Positions 12,371 to 25,535 of a DNA stretch of 64,000 nt are shown here, piece by piece (the first letter of the stretch is position 1; every line of letters starts with the position of its first letter). This DNA is from Orthonyx spaldingii. Lineage: Eukaryota > Chordata > Aves > Passeriformes > Orthonychidae. A model generated the notes under the pieces. That model saw only the letters and a list, made by a program, of their open reading frames with translations, was not told the DNA's origin and ran no database searches. The translations under genes were made by a program, and so were the position numbers. The stretch lies in the NCBI GenBank assembly GCA_013397795.1, contig VZTJ01001765.1, positions 407,407 through 471,406 of the forward strand, in the 5' to 3' direction.

Positions 12371-15300
12371 AGAGACACTAACTGGGTTTCCTAAGTAATA
12401 GCTTTTTGTTGTGCCTTTTGGGTTGCAGAAAGTGAAGAAATGTGCATAGTTTGCTGTTTCACAGAGTGATTTCACATTTAACCTGGCAAGATCGTCAAAA
12501 ACTTGAGAAAAAACAGATAACAGAGAAATGTTGCAGAGCTATTAAGAATGTCTGAAGGCATTTGAAAAGTGTCAGGCATGCAAGGTTAGATGTGTTTGGT
12601 TTTTGAAATTTGGAAACTGTTGTCAGAGAGACATAGGAGAGTCGGCTGGAGTGTTCTGGAAGTATCTACACCCAGGGCAGATGAGAGAAACTGACAGCTA
12701 AGAACAGATTTAGGTGAGAAAGTTTGTTTTGGGGAAAGAAGTATTTTTCCCCAAGGCAGATGGTCATGGTGCTGGTTTTTCTTTATGGTCAGCTGGTCAT
12801 TACACAAGACCAGTAGTGCTCACCATGTAGTTGTGCCTGGGTTTGGTAGGTGCAGAAGTGGAGGCGCTTGCCTTGACACATGTGAGGCAGAGAGGAAGCA
12901 AGGCCAGGTGTGTGGGACATGGCAGCTTCTGCAGCCAGGGTGTGATGAACAGGAGGTGCACATCTCACTGGGGAGCACAGTCTCCTGGAGCCAGGGGAAG
13001 GGGAAGCAAGCAAGCCTACAGGTCTGAAGCAGGGTTATCACCAAAACTGGTAAAGAAACACTGGTGTGAGTAAGTGGGTTCTTAAATACATCTGTGAGAG
13101 CAGGAAACACTGTTTCACTCTCTCTTATGCACACATCTTCCTGAAGTATCCCATGCACATCTCTGCATGGTATAAAAACATACCCAAGACAAATCAGAAG
13201 AGCACTATGCATCTTCTTAACTGTGCTTGCTCAATCCTGTAATTTGATGGTACATACGCAGTTCCTTTGCAACGTGTCTTAGGACCTCTGTTCTCTTTGA
13301 TTTAGCAATACTGAAATAATTCCCATCTTACACTACCTCAGCTGCTGAGCAGTGGAAGTGTTATTGGTATCTGGCATTCACCTCCTCAGAGACAACAATA
13401 TAGCGAGCTCAGGCACATGGTAGAGGGGATCAATATGCATGAGGTCCATGACCCTGGATGCTCCAGAGTCAACACAAGTTAACAAAAAGCTAATAGTTTT
13501 GCTCTTCCTATGGCAGTGGTTGCAGACAGATGGAATTGTCTTGCTTATGAGTCGTGTCATTAGCAAGTATTTGAGTGTTAGCAGCCATGTACTGAGAACC
13601 TTCTCAACCTCATTAAACTAGACCTAGGACTTGCATAAACATTTGGGTTTACTGGAAGCATAAGTGCTTTAGTTGGCTGCAAAATGGTAAATTAATTCAA
13701 AGCTGAAACCACCTTTCAGCTGCAGACAATGTCATTTGCATTCAAAAACAATGTTGTAAATAACTCTTCCAATGTTCTTTATGAGCAGATGTGTGATATT
13801 ATTTTAACTGAAAACTTGGGAAGCCTGCCCAACATGAAGCAGCAAACCATTTCTGTCTGAAATAGATTGTTGTTTAAAGCTCCGAAGATTGGAAAGAGAT
13901 TTATTTTCTCTTGAACAGCTGGTAGTCACAACATAGATGACAAAAAATTACTTCTTTATTTTTAGAAGAAAATTATCACTAAATAGTCTGTAGGCTTGAA
14001 AAAATAGAACCGAGGTCTCCAAATACTTGAGTTCTCTGACCTGAGTTATATAATTTTTCTTAATTCTGGTAAAAGCCTTAATGGCATTATTACTATTATT
14101 ATTATTATTTAAACAAAATTCTTAATATTTTGAATTTTCCTGCCTGCTGGCTTGTAAAAGGGATGCTGTTTTATTTGGCTTTGAGATTTTAAAGAACACA
14201 ACAAAAGCCTTGGACAAATTCTGCTGGGCAGCTAAGAGATATCTAAGCCTGAGTTGGAAAAGGTGTGGGAAGTGGAAGACAGTTGAACAAACAGCTCTTA
14301 AATTGTTATTTTGCATGAGGAAGTAGAAAAGAGCAGTTAAAGGTGGCAGGGGATTGCAGCAGAGATCATGAGGTAGGAGAGGTCTGAGATAGCGGACACA
14401 GGTATGGGAATACTGACAATAGATACTCAAGCTGTTCATTGTCCTTGGACTAGAAGTTTAATTGTCAGCTGTCCATGAACAGTCTACCTGAACTGCTGAT
14501 TAAACTGGAGGTTCAGGGGTGCCACAGCTGTTTGCAAGCAGAGCCAGCCCAGCTCCCCAGGGTGGGTTAGCTCCCACCAGCACCACATAAGCACAGCACA
14601 GCTGTGACCCATGCTCTGGTGTTTGATGAGTATCACTTAGTAACTGTATGGCACAGATTAAATCCACTTCTCCAGCACTATACGTAACCTCCTAACCATG
14701 GGGCTGTAATTTCTTCAGCTTATTTCCATTGCACTTTCTTTCTCTAATAAGGCAGCCACACTGTCCCCCAGACAGTGCTTAAGCTGCTGTATACTGCATC
14801 ATCTCCAGAGCAAAAGTGCCTGTGGAGGAAAAACTAGGCATAAATTAATTTTATGCCATTTATTTTGCAGATGTGTATTGCATGTTTTATGTATAGATGA
14901 AGTGAACTTTATAGGGGAGTTAATCTAATTGCCCATGGCCCAGCTCTTGGAAAAAGCTGAAGTGATTGGCTGAAGCATGCATTAGGTATCTCCATTTATG
15001 ACGTTTGCAGTGTAAGGCTGGCCTCAGTCATATCTGGAGAACAGCATGTGTTCCAGACACTGTCAAAGGCAGCAAACTGCTGAAAAAATCCTGCCAAAGC
15101 CACAGCTGAAGCAATGAGAGCTTTCAGTTTCTTACAACTCCATTTAACTGTGTGCTTAGAAGCAACTCATTAAGTAGCAAGCAACCATGTGAGGGGATGC
15201 CAAGGATTAAAGGAATCCTGTCATGAGATAGTGGTGACATTTGCCTGCTGCTTTCCAAGTGACAGTGCTTGCCAAGCCCGGGGGAAGCCAGTGACAGCCC

Positions 15301-17559
15301 ACAGTAGCAGCATCAATTTAAGCAGCAGATTGGCAGGAATAGTGCCTGCTTTGAATATGAGAGCGCTTGAGCCATGCTCTTGGTAGGTCCAATTTGTGAA
15401 TTCTGTCAGAAGAAAGAGTGTTACAGAAATCAGTTACCTTTTACACACATTTTCACGTGTGTGCACACATTCAGGTGGATCTAGCTCAAACAAGCTTCTT
15501 GCACTGATATGTCAGTGCCTGTAGTGGCAAGCACAAAGTAACAGGGGCTATTGTGCTACTGTCTCAGAAGTGAACACAGGGAGCAGTTCTCTCCCACTTC
15601 ACAAGTCCCTATGTCTATTGTGACCTGATGGAAACAGAGCAGCTCTGAATTTCCCACCTGTGGGAGGTGGGGAGGCATATCAAGACACCAGTTGACTTAT
15701 CAGGACATCAGCAGCCCTCTGGGTGGCTTCCCTGAGCTCTCTGAACCCCAGGAATTCCAGGGTTCACTACTTCTTCATCTGTGTGTCTCTGCAGAAGCCT
15801 ACTGAGGTCTGTGGAGTCCACCGACCATTCTAACAGTCCTGCATGCATGGTAATCACCTCTCATCCAGGATGACTGAGAGCACTGAAATGGACTTTAGCA
15901 CAATGACAAAAATTTTGCAAGAGGTTTCTTTTTGTACTTGATTTGGGCTTTTTTTCTGAAGTACTATAATACTACTAGTACTACACAGAAAAGCCTTGCT
16001 AAATTTATAAGCAATATGCCTTACTGACATTTCTTGCGGTTAACCTCAGGGAAGTGGAGCTTTTTTAGTGTTCTTATTGAGATGTACTGCTTCAGAGAAA
16101 CAACCAGGCCATCAATGCTATGCAACTACTCATATCAAAGAGCAACACTTCAACTAATAAATCCCTATTAACTAATTCTAATAACTTTCCAACATTCATA
16201 GAACTCCCAAGCCTTCTCCTCCGGTTACTGTTTTTATGTACTCCCAGTTATTTTTAGGAATTTCAAATGTTCAGTCCCAAAGTCCCTACATTGTGTAAAA
16301 AGTCCTTGTTCTTGCATTGTGCAGCAGAAGGTTTTAATTTAGCTTAGAGCAAGAAATCTTGTGAAGAATTGTAGGGTGGAAAATAAAACCAAATTGCATT
16401 GTTGCTCTGAAAAGGGTAACAAGGTCTTTGGAGATTATACTACCACCTAGAGAGTGAAAACAGCCACTTGAAACAGTATGTACACAGCACAACTATAAAC
16501 CCCATTTTTTCTTCCTAGTACCTATTTTTCCTCTAACTTCTCTATCCTGTTTCTTACATCTTTGCCTTGTATTCTCAATGTAAAGATATGCCCAGTGGTG
16601 TTATGGAATGGTATAAGCTAAAGTAGTTGCTAGAGAACAAGCAAGCATAGCTAGTTTCCAACTTCCAAAGCTCTTTCTGTTCTGAAGTCTGTAAAGCCCT
16701 CGTTTTCTCAGCTGGTTGATACAGATGTCTTGAGCTTTAGTTACATTTTTCTGCATATATGAAACAGAGATAAGAAAAAAGAACATATTTTTCCTGTAAG
16801 AGCAAGAAAGATTTTTCTCTCCCTCTGTAGCAGCATTAGCATAGATAAGTACTTGGATTTTAAAGAAACCCCAGAGTATTGCTTTGGTTGCTCAGATAAG
16901 AATGATTTATTATCTTAGAAAATGACAAAAATCAATGTATAGTGTTGGTCTAGAGAGCACTATCTTCTGGAAGTGTGAGACAACTCATCTTCTGGGTGAC
17001 AGACAAAACTAATATGGCTTCCAGAGTAATAATTTCCTTTAATTTTACATAAGAGAGAAGGCAGTCTGTGATTTGTTTTTCCATTCACCATAAATTTAAT
17101 TTGATTGAGAATGGTTCATGGTCACTTGTCCCAAGCTAGCACTGAATTTGTATAGTTACTCACAACAGCACTCCAGCTGACAAATTGATGCTGTATTTCA
17201 GCTGCACTTCAGTAGTGGCTTTTATTCCCATTCAGGAATTAACCCCATCTGTCTTCATGCAGCACTTCAGTGAGGGCACAAGATGACTGCAGGATCAAGA
17301 AAAATACCCTGTACATCCAATATCTTTTCAAACACTTCTGAGTGCAGTTGCAATCTATCTTTGGTTGCAAATTCACCAAGTAGGCATCTAAACACACACA
17401 ATGGCAAGAACATACTTTTTTTCAAGAATATTTTACTTACCCTTATTAGAGACAAACTGGTCCAGCCTTGCTTTGTACTCAGGTAACACCTTATGATGAA
17501 GGCTCAGTAACATCGCTGGGCTTATTTCAATCATTTCAGGACTCTATTGACCATATTTT
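12371..17559. other. Gene-free DNA
   Basis: No supported gene. Several short frames around 12,785-13,212 overlap on both strands in a locally GC-richer stretch; they have no domain signature and look like chance frames. The region otherwise has ordinary AT-rich background composition. Confidence 0.5.
14085..14109. repeat. (TTA/ATT)n microsatellite
   Basis: A short imperfect trinucleotide tract of ATT units, about eight copies with one interruption. Simple-sequence repeat with no implied function. Confidence 0.8.
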
Positions 17560-18468
17560 ACAGAATCAGAGAATGGGTAAGGCTGGAAGGCACCACAGTG
17601 GGTCATCTGGCCCAACCTTCCTGCTCAAGCAAGGTCATCCCAGAGCACTCGGCACAGGATTGTATCCAGAAGGTTCTTGAGTATCTCCAGTGAGGAGAAA
17701 CTCCACAACCTATCTGGACAATCTGTTCAAGTGCTCAGTCATGAAAGAAGTTCTTCCTCATATTCATGTGGAACTTCTTGTGCATCAGTTTCTGCCCGTT
17801 GCCTCTTGTCCTATTGCTCGGCACCACCAAGAGCCTGGATCCATCCTCTGACATCCACCCTTCAGAGACTGATAGGCATTGATGAGGTCCCCTCTCTTTC
17901 GCCTTTTCTTGAGGCTGAACAGGCCCAAGTCCCTCAGCCTTTTGTCCTAAGAGATGCTCTCTTGTTGCCCTTCAATGGACCTTCTCCAGTAGTTCCGTAT
18001 CTCTCTTGTCCTGAGGAGCCCAGAACTGGACACAACATTCCAGGTCAGGCCTCACCAGGGCTAGCAGGAGGGGCAGAATCACCTCTCTTGACCTGCTGGC
18101 CATGCTCTTCCTCACCCAGCCCAGGATCCCATTGGCCTTCTTGGCCACAAGGGCACTGCTGGCTCAGGGACAGTTTGTTGTCCACCAGGATCCCCAGGTC
18201 CTTCTCCACAGAGCTGCTTCCCAGCAGGTCAGCTCCCAGCCTGTGCTGGTCCATGGGGTGATTCCTCCCCTGGTGCAGGACCCTGCACTTGCCTTTGTTG
18301 AATTTCAGACAGTTCCTCTCTGTCCATCTCTCCAGCCTGTCAAGGTCCTTCTGAAGGGCTGCAGAGCCCTCTGGGGTATCGGCCACTCCTCCCAGCTTTG
18401 TGTCCTCAGTGGACTTGCTGAGGAAGCATCTGCCCTTCTGTCCAAGTCATCAATGAGCAAGTTAAACA
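17560..18468 (-). mobile_element. CR1 LINE, 3' portion with reverse-transcriptase C-terminus
   Basis: This is the best-preserved CR1 copy in the window. Its 3' terminus is at the low-coordinate end, where the plus strand reads cagaatcagagaatgggtaa, the reverse complement of the usual CR1 tail. On the minus strand, 18,386-18,045 is open for 113 codons. It contains ALQKDLDRLERWTERNCLKF, then a DLGILVDNKLSLSQQCP stretch, both typical of the ORF2 reverse transcriptase downstream of the catalytic FADD motif. The catalytic motif itself is not intact: the 5' edge at about 18,468 falls in the preceding IDDLD segment and the frame is lost across the intervening bases. Stops and shifts interrupt the part downstream of 18,045. 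It is 5'-truncated and not autonomous. The overlapping plus-strand frames (17,677-18,261 and 18,102-18,479) are antisense shadows of this element. Confidence 0.95.
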
Positions 18469-21400
18469 ACTTCCAGTAAACAGAGAAGGATTATGAGGTT
18501 TGTTGTGAAGTTTATTCAGCAGTTCAAGATTGCAGTGCTCAGTGATTACATCACACAGATTTAGTGCTGGAAATTACTCCTTAAAATGAACTTCTAAAGC
18601 TTTTTTAGCTTCAAATATTCTTATAGCTCAAGTCTGTCACAGTTACAAGCTGCTGGTTTTTATAAAATTATAAAAATTAATGTAAATAAATATTAAATAA
18701 GGCCATTTCAAGAAGAAAAAGACAGTTATGAAAGAAAAATTTGGAGGTGAGAATTGCTTTATAATCATGTCTTCAGTCCATGGAAAGACAAATGTTTTTC
18801 CTCCTATCCTGAACAATTACTTCTGATGTGAAAACGAGCTTGTACTGAATGTACAATAGATGAAGAATCCTTTCAGAAAATATCAGGAGGAGACAGAAAA
18901 TGACCTGAAACTGAACTCTTCAAATAAGAAGCAAAACAATCTGTTAGATGCCAAGAAGTCTACATGGAGTCAGTAGTTCATTTGTCTTCTGTGCTTGTTG
19001 TTCAGGATAGGAAAAATGGGATCTCATCACTTCCATAGTATAAAAACAGATACAAACCTGGAAGTGTTTTTAATTGCCACACAAGTGGGGTCTCTCCATC
19101 ATTTATTACATCTTCACACCTCAGACATAATGGGGTTGTATCTGAAACTCATACGCATCCAAGTGTTTGACTTCATTATTTTTCATTTCTGTTACGAATG
19201 CCTAGAAAAACTCTGACAAGAAAGTTTTGCTAAATTCTGTAATCCCAGGGTTTGAGGGACTTCATGTCTAGCATCTTTACCTCTGCTTCATCTTATAGTC
19301 GTGAACTGTGCTGCTGATCCTTCCCAAGGCCCAGAGATCTGTGTGCCTTTTCAGTATAAACAGTTGTTCATCACGTTCTAGTATCCTCCTACAGGTTCAC
19401 ACCTAACTCCATAACTGATTTACATGCAATTTCAACATCAAATACTCAATATCTCCTTTTCCCCTCCAATTATCAAGTTCCCTCTGCCTTAACATGACCA
19501 CAGTTGCAATTCTGCCAGGGTTTCCCATTGCTTTTGGTGTAGGCAGTATGGGTTGCATCTTGCTCTACACACTGCCAGTAGCAACCTTTCTAATAAGCTG
19601 GACTTACATTAGCTCACCTAGCCACCAAGTATCTTATAAATACTGTCTTACACAGTCTACTCCAGTCAACTTTTCTCCCTCCTTCAACCCAGAGTCTTCT
19701 TCATGATCCATGCTTTCTTTAAAATACATATATACACGGTACAAGTCCATGAGCACACACAAGACTAGAATTAGCTGTAGAGAAGTATGTTTACATGTTA
19801 ATAAGCGATCATACCTTCCATTGTGGAAAAGGAGTGGAAAAATTCGATGTTTGATCAGATTTACAAGGTTTAACATTGACTTGGTAGCAGTCTATTTTGT
19901 AGTACTAGAAATAAGTTTACAGAAGAGATGTACCTTCTAAAGGGGGAAATAGAATAACACATGACAACTTTGTTACAAGTACAGACTGAAAGAATCCCTT
20001 TGAAATATGTTTTGAAGCTTTGGTTTGGAGGTGTTTGGCCTTTGGAGCCTATGAAAGGACAGTACACAGCAAAAAGCAATCATTATGGAATCTGATATGT
20101 CTGATGAGCAAGTTTCTGGAGAGTATTCTGTTCCTGACAAGCTCAGCACTAAAGCATGGAAATGACATCAAGTCATACCCCTGCAGATGGCAGCAGTACT
20201 TCAAATTTCAGTGCCACAGCACTGTATGTGGTAGAAGCTGAGTCAGATTCCCATAGTGAAGGTACTGTTGACTGTCAGGCTCCTAAAGTGATGTGTTTCT
20301 ACTCACCAGCAGGTTACTGATAATTTTTTTCAGTTGGAAAAGGAAATTTTGCCAAGTAGCAGAAAGATGTTCCTGAGCCTTGAGGAATCCCTCTTGGTTC
20401 CAAGCATAATCAGCTCTTACCCTGCTTTATCTCAAGTACTGCAGGTGTTATTTTAAAACCAATTTATATTCTTCAAGCTAGCAACAGCATCTGACTTTGT
20501 TGGCTTGGAGGAGCATAGCACAGTAATAACAGTAATACTACAATAATAAATTCAGCTGTAGCAAGATGTTGCTGAAAAATTCTTTCAGTGGCAGATAGCT
20601 AGCCCTAACTACTGCAGGATGAGGCAAGATGATCAAACAGACCAAGATACCTCTTTATTCAGAGCATACAAAAAAGGTTTGAAGTGCTATAATTCAGACA
20701 CCTGGAACTTTCTATGCTCTGCATGGATCCTAACGGGTTTGAATTTAAATGTAAACAACTCCCCCTCACACCCCCCAAGATTAATGCTAACATTGAAACA
20801 TTGACATTAAAAATTTTGTTAATGTTAATAAAACATTAGCATAAAAAACTTTCAGTCAAAGCATCCAACTAATTGGGGTTTGAGTAATGTGAGAGGTTTG
20901 TGTAGAGCCATATTCTTATCTACTGCCAGCACAAGCAAAGGGAGGACCAGCAGAACATACTGGGATATCCCCTTCAGCAAGGTCCAAACCAGGTGTCTCC
21001 TCTCATGTCTGTTGAGTTATTCGGAAAGAAGGATAAGTAAAGAACTGTATTCTGCCTACAAATCTGACAAGCAACTGCCCCAAAGCCCTCAATCTGTATA
21101 AAATACTACTAGCTTAGCTCCACACCTACATCTTCCCAGTTCAAGCCTGAAAGTTCTGCTGAACATTTAAGCCTGAGAAAAAGTCTTTATTTCCAATGTT
21201 CCTACTTCCCAGTTACTTGCAGAGACCTCACCTGGACAACATAGTCTCAGTCACAGGAGTCTGTCAGACAGAGACCCAACATCCTGGTCCATGTGCCCAC
21301 CCTGGCAGCCTATAAACAGAAAGATTCCAGCAAGTAAAAATAACACAAATTTCTGCAGCGGTTCTGGAGAAGAACCAAGAACTCCTGTGTGAATTACCTA

Positions 21401-21571
21401 TAAAGCATGATGTGAAAAACAGTTCAAATGACCTGAAGTTACTGGTAGTTATCCATGTACACAAGCTTTCCTAGTCCCAGCAGCCTGTGAGGCACATCTT
21501 GGCAACAACCGCTTCACCCTCCTAAATTGCCATGGGCAGCTTTCATGGCTGTCTGTTGCTATTAGAGAAGA
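18469..21571. other. Gene-free DNA
   Basis: No supported feature. Short frames on both strands (60-80 codons) show no recognisable motif. Composition is AT-rich background. Confidence 0.5.
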
Positions 21572-21600
21572 AAAGACTGCTTCAGTTGGAAGGGACCTAC
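21572..21600 (-). mobile_element. Very short CR1 3'-tail fragment
   Basis: The plus strand reads cttcagttggaagggaccta, close to the reverse complement of the last bases of many CR1 copies (the GGTCCCTTCCAACT tail). CR1 insertions truncated to a few tens of bases are common in birds. The fragment is so short that a chance match cannot be excluded. Confidence 0.45.
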
Positions 21601-23604
21601 AACAATATTAGTTTTCTTTCAGCTACAGATAATGAAGGCCCTGCAGAGCAGTACAAAGCAGAAGAAATTAGGGTTTCAGCTCTGCATCCCTGACAAAATA
21701 TCCCTACTTATTTAGCATATGAAGTAGTATCCCTTCCTTTTTCTAGCTCTGTTGACCTAGGCTGACATCTTTAGCTTTTATGATTACATGGGCTCTTCTT
21801 TGCTCTGATGTGTCTCTCCTTTTTGTCCTTCTATATAACTAGAAATAATTCAATAAAATAAATTATTTATATATAATGATGACAGCAGATCTGTCATCAT
21901 TAGAGATGAATTAAAATTCGTCTGTAGTTTTTATTTCCTATATTTACCTTTTCATGATTTCTGCTGTTCCTAACACTAAATTTTATTCTACAAAAAATCC
22001 AGAAATATAATGAGCAATCAACATCATACAAGTAAACCTATTCAGGCAAGCTTACAATTTGTTTCACAGGAGTTCGTCTAACTTTAAGGCAAGGACTAGG
22101 AACTAATTACATATATTATTTTATATCTATTCAAGATTTTGTCTGTAAGCTTTGGTTTTTCATCTACCTCTGCTACCACTAGCAATGAGCTACTGTTTTC
22201 ACAAATGCATTGCTTTATGTTACCTAGTGTCTTTTTATATTAGGCACAAAGTCTTTGCACAGTAAGCATGATGGCATGGCTGATCCTTAGTGTATAGTTG
22301 TCTATTTCAACATCATTACTAGGGTTTATGCCATTTCCCAGTTTAAATCAAAGGTGCAACACAAATGCAATAAATAGGAAGTCATTTAATAGCCGTTTAA
22401 GTAAAACATGGACTGTGAAGTCTGAACTTTAGATTGTTGTGTGGATTTCTGTAGGACAATTTCAGAATTGGATGGGATGGATTTCTTGGGTTATTCAGAG
22501 GATTTGTATCTGAGGCTGTAAATTCTGCCCACTGCTAAGATCTGTTCAAAAAACAAATAAGTAATTGCTAGCCTAGTTTAGACTCAGCACTTTCGTATTC
22601 CATCTCCTGCCCTATACTATTTATAACATTGCTGGGTGCTTTGCAAGACTGCTTCAATAGGAGGGGAAACTATCCCTGTAAAGCCTTGGGATTCATCAAA
22701 TGAAAGGTGCTATGTAAGCTGCTACTGGTTTTCCTGTTTATTATACTGTGAATTGATGGAAGAAAGCAAGAGAGTGATGGTTATCTCTCAACATAATATA
22801 AAATTTGCCTTAGGTAGGGACACTATTTGCTGAACACTTCTTTCACCCAAAGTGAAAAACTAATAATGGCATTTGCTGTTTTCATAACAACCCAGGAGAG
22901 CACTGACTCTGACAGGCTGCTACTCCCTGATGGCTAAATAGCTAAGGAGAAGTAACGTGAGAAACAACTCTGCTGAAAATAACTCCAGCCATCATCACTG
23001 AAGCACATGGACTCATTCCTGCCATAAGTCTGTTTCCCCTGCAGCAAAATCCCTCTTATTCCCCTCCCATGGTGGTCCTTTGTTGCTCAGGCTCCCTTTA
23101 GCATTGTCACTTCTGGTTTTTCCCTTTATTCCACTGTGTAAACCACAGGACAAAGGGGAAGGGAGGAGCTGTCAAAACCAATGTGCCATTCTGCTGCTAA
23201 ACTACTGAGCAAAGGGGATATTAATAAAGAAAACTGAAGCATAGGTGCCTAGGTGTTCTGAGAATTGGATTCTGAACACTCTTTCCAGTATATTTCCATT
23301 CTGGTAGTCAGTGAGAGAAAATGAGAACTGCACTGTAGCCACCTACAGTGATGGAAAGACAGGCAAAAAAACCCCCAAAAAAACCACCAAAGTCAAGAAG
23401 AAACAATAAAATTAGAAATCTACATGGGAGTAGTAGTACAATCCAATGGAAGACCTCATCAACATACATCTACAACAGTTGATTCCAGGCAAACCTATGT
23501 TCTGTCTACATTAGTCAGTCTGCAAATGTAGAACACGATGAACTACTGGCTATGTCGGTGAGTGGAAATTTACTACACGTGAACACTTGGATAGTCTAGT
23601 ATTA
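21601..23604. other. Gene-free DNA with one inverted repeat
   Basis: Apart from the perfect hairpin at 21,874-21,902 I see no gene, RNA or recognisable transposon. The region lies on the 3' side of the minus-strand env relic, where a 3' LTR would be expected. I could not identify an LTR or polypurine tract there. A run of C and A homopolymers occurs near 23,366-23,390. Confidence 0.5.
21874..21902. repeat. Perfect inverted repeat, 12-bp arms, 5-nt loop
   Basis: The left arm taatgatgacag (21,874-21,885) and right arm ctgtcatcatta (21,891-21,902) are exact reverse complements around the loop cagat. It follows an AT-only stretch. A hairpin in RNA or a cruciform in DNA is possible. A chance match of this length is unlikely but not negligible in 64 kb. 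Confidence 0.8.
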
Positions 23605-25060
23605 GTGGGGGTAGAATTGACTAGATACCACCAGGATTAGGATTTCTTTTCAAATTGAGTAACATTATCCCAAATTACCTTTTGAATTTCAACAGGTAAG
23701 GTACCTTTTTCACTTTCCCTTATGACTGGAACTGTCATTGACTGCATCAACAGTTGAGCTTGGATACAACTAAGAGCTAAAGAAACATAGGTCCTCACTA
23801 TGCTAAGTGCAACTGTGATAAATTGAGGATCTTTTTCATTAATTCCCTCCCACTGAGTTAATATGCATTAGAAACCACTGCTTAGTTCCCAAAACCAAAA
23901 GGGAAGATTGTAGAGGGTGTTTCAGTTTATTTAGGTCACTAGTTATTGTGACAAGTTTGCTCATTAATACCTTAGAGTCTGTGCCATTTAGAACTCCCAG
24001 TCCTGTTCCCAGAATGCCAGTCACATTCCTTCTGGTTTGCCTGGAAGAAGGGAGGGCTAGTTTATGCAACCATGGTGTCCATCCTGCATAGGAAGTTTTC
24101 AGGAGCAAGCTGGTTGGACTGTGGAAACATTATTCTGCATTAACAGCTCAACTCACTTAAGGGACCATGTTGAGTGGAATTACATTTGCTGTTGACCTGT
24201 ATTTTTGATTAAGTAGGGACAAATGTTATAGATGTGAGGAGACCGTTCAATAGAAGGCTGAGTTCTTGGAGGTTGAGTGGTTAAATACGGCTCTTCAACA
24301 AGAATTTCAAATTGAAGGCCCAAGCTCAATCAAGAGATGGGGTCTGTTCAAAGACACATTGCAAATATTGGATGAGATATTTTAAAGGTATGCCAGCACT
24401 CATGCTTAGAAGAGCAGGTATGTATGTTGTTTTTTCCCTTTGGCATAGTTTGCAACACTTATTTCCTTGACATAGGTTACAACAATGTGACAACAACTGT
24501 TGTCAGGCATTTAGTGTTACTTGGAATTAGGCATCCTATCGAGGTGATGTCACCTTTCATTCCCTTTCGAGATGGGATGTGTTGATTTTCACTCTTATCT
24601 GTGATGATCCACTCTAGCCTATAAAAGGTGATGTTATATTACAGTGCCACTGCAAACAAATTATGCCAGGTATAGATATGTCTACAAGTACATATTCTTC
24701 TATCCATGGCCACCCCATTGTACATAAATTTCACAGTTTGCATTCTACAATTAGGAAATCAAATGACAGTTCTACACCCTGTTTTCGCCATAAACAAAAT
24801 GCAAGCGCATGCTGTGTAAAAGTAAAATTGTAACAGGATTTCTTATTGTTACTTGGTTTAGTAAAATCAGTGTGGTATATTTTAATTTCAGTGGGTTTTT
24901 CATGAGTAGACCCATTGATTGCTCTGCACCCTATTTTTATTTCTTCCCTGGGTATTGCTTGGAGTGCTAATATTTCAGAAATATCATGGTTGTCATGAGT
25001 TCCTTTTCCATCCCACTCACTTGTGAAATATAATTAATCTTCATGTACAACCACAACAGC
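23605..25060 (-). pseudogene. Endogenous retrovirus env relic (broken)
   Basis: The minus strand encodes a decayed retroviral envelope glycoprotein, which in the virus forms the surface and transmembrane spike subunits. From 25,060 down to about 24,550 one frame stays in register with stops at 25,034-25,036, 24,731-24,733, 24,614-24,616 and 24,557-24,559. The 100 codons between the first two stops are fully open and carry N-linked glycosylation sequons (NGST, NFTF) and spaced cysteines, as in a surface subunit. A cysteine-rich stretch follows near 24,460. A second frame, 24,108-23,839, carries a basic RQTRR stretch like a subunit cleavage site, then a glycine-rich segment and a HPLQSSLLVLGT stretch. 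After a one-base frame change near 23,853 a third frame continues with WDNVT to a stop at 23,637-23,639 and fades by about 23,605. No membrane anchor is recognisable. At least two frame changes and five stops make it non-coding as a whole. No gag or pol was found within reach. The lineage is not determined. Confidence 0.75.
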
Positions 25061-25535
25061 AAGGTTCACATTGGTCTTACTTTTGGGTGGAATCCCAACT
25101 CTTCTGGTTTATTTAACATCAGCTTGGGACCATGGCCATTCTGTACCTTGATTATGAGTCAAGAGGAATTGCATTGTCATGAATAGAATAATATCATAAA
25201 TCCAATCTATTGATTTGCTATCCTCCAAATTTAGGTGTCCAGATAACTGTGCACAGCAAAAATAGTATTACAGTCAAACTAATGGGAGTACTCCTTGTAG
25301 ACATTCAGGGTTGGTGTAGGCTAATCCAACTGCCAGCAGCCATGAAGGACTCACACTAAAATTTATGGAATACCTCTCTTTATTAATAGAAAATTGTGAC
25401 AGGTTAAGCTGTGAGAATTGGTGGTGGTAGTATCTGACTGCAAAAACATATTCAAAGCAATACAGACAACCTCTAATCCCTGACAGAAGTATTCAGTGTG
25501 CTTAGATTGTGGTTCTTATCCAATAGGCACTTTAT
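25061..25535 (-). other. Env-flanking sequence, possible 5' LTR or leader
   Basis: This lies on the 5' side of the minus-strand env relic. On the minus strand there is an AATAAA signal within ctattaataaagagaggtat near 25,373-25,392, followed by a GAGTCC motif, an arrangement seen in some bird LTRs. No convincing TATA box, terminal TG...CA or primer-binding site was found, so this is only a weak candidate. If real, the LTR would extend into the duplicated block that follows. Confidence 0.2.

Noticed and set aside
17677..18479. Plus-strand frames of 194 and 125 codons
   Set aside because: They run antisense to a clear minus-strand CR1 reverse-transcriptase segment.
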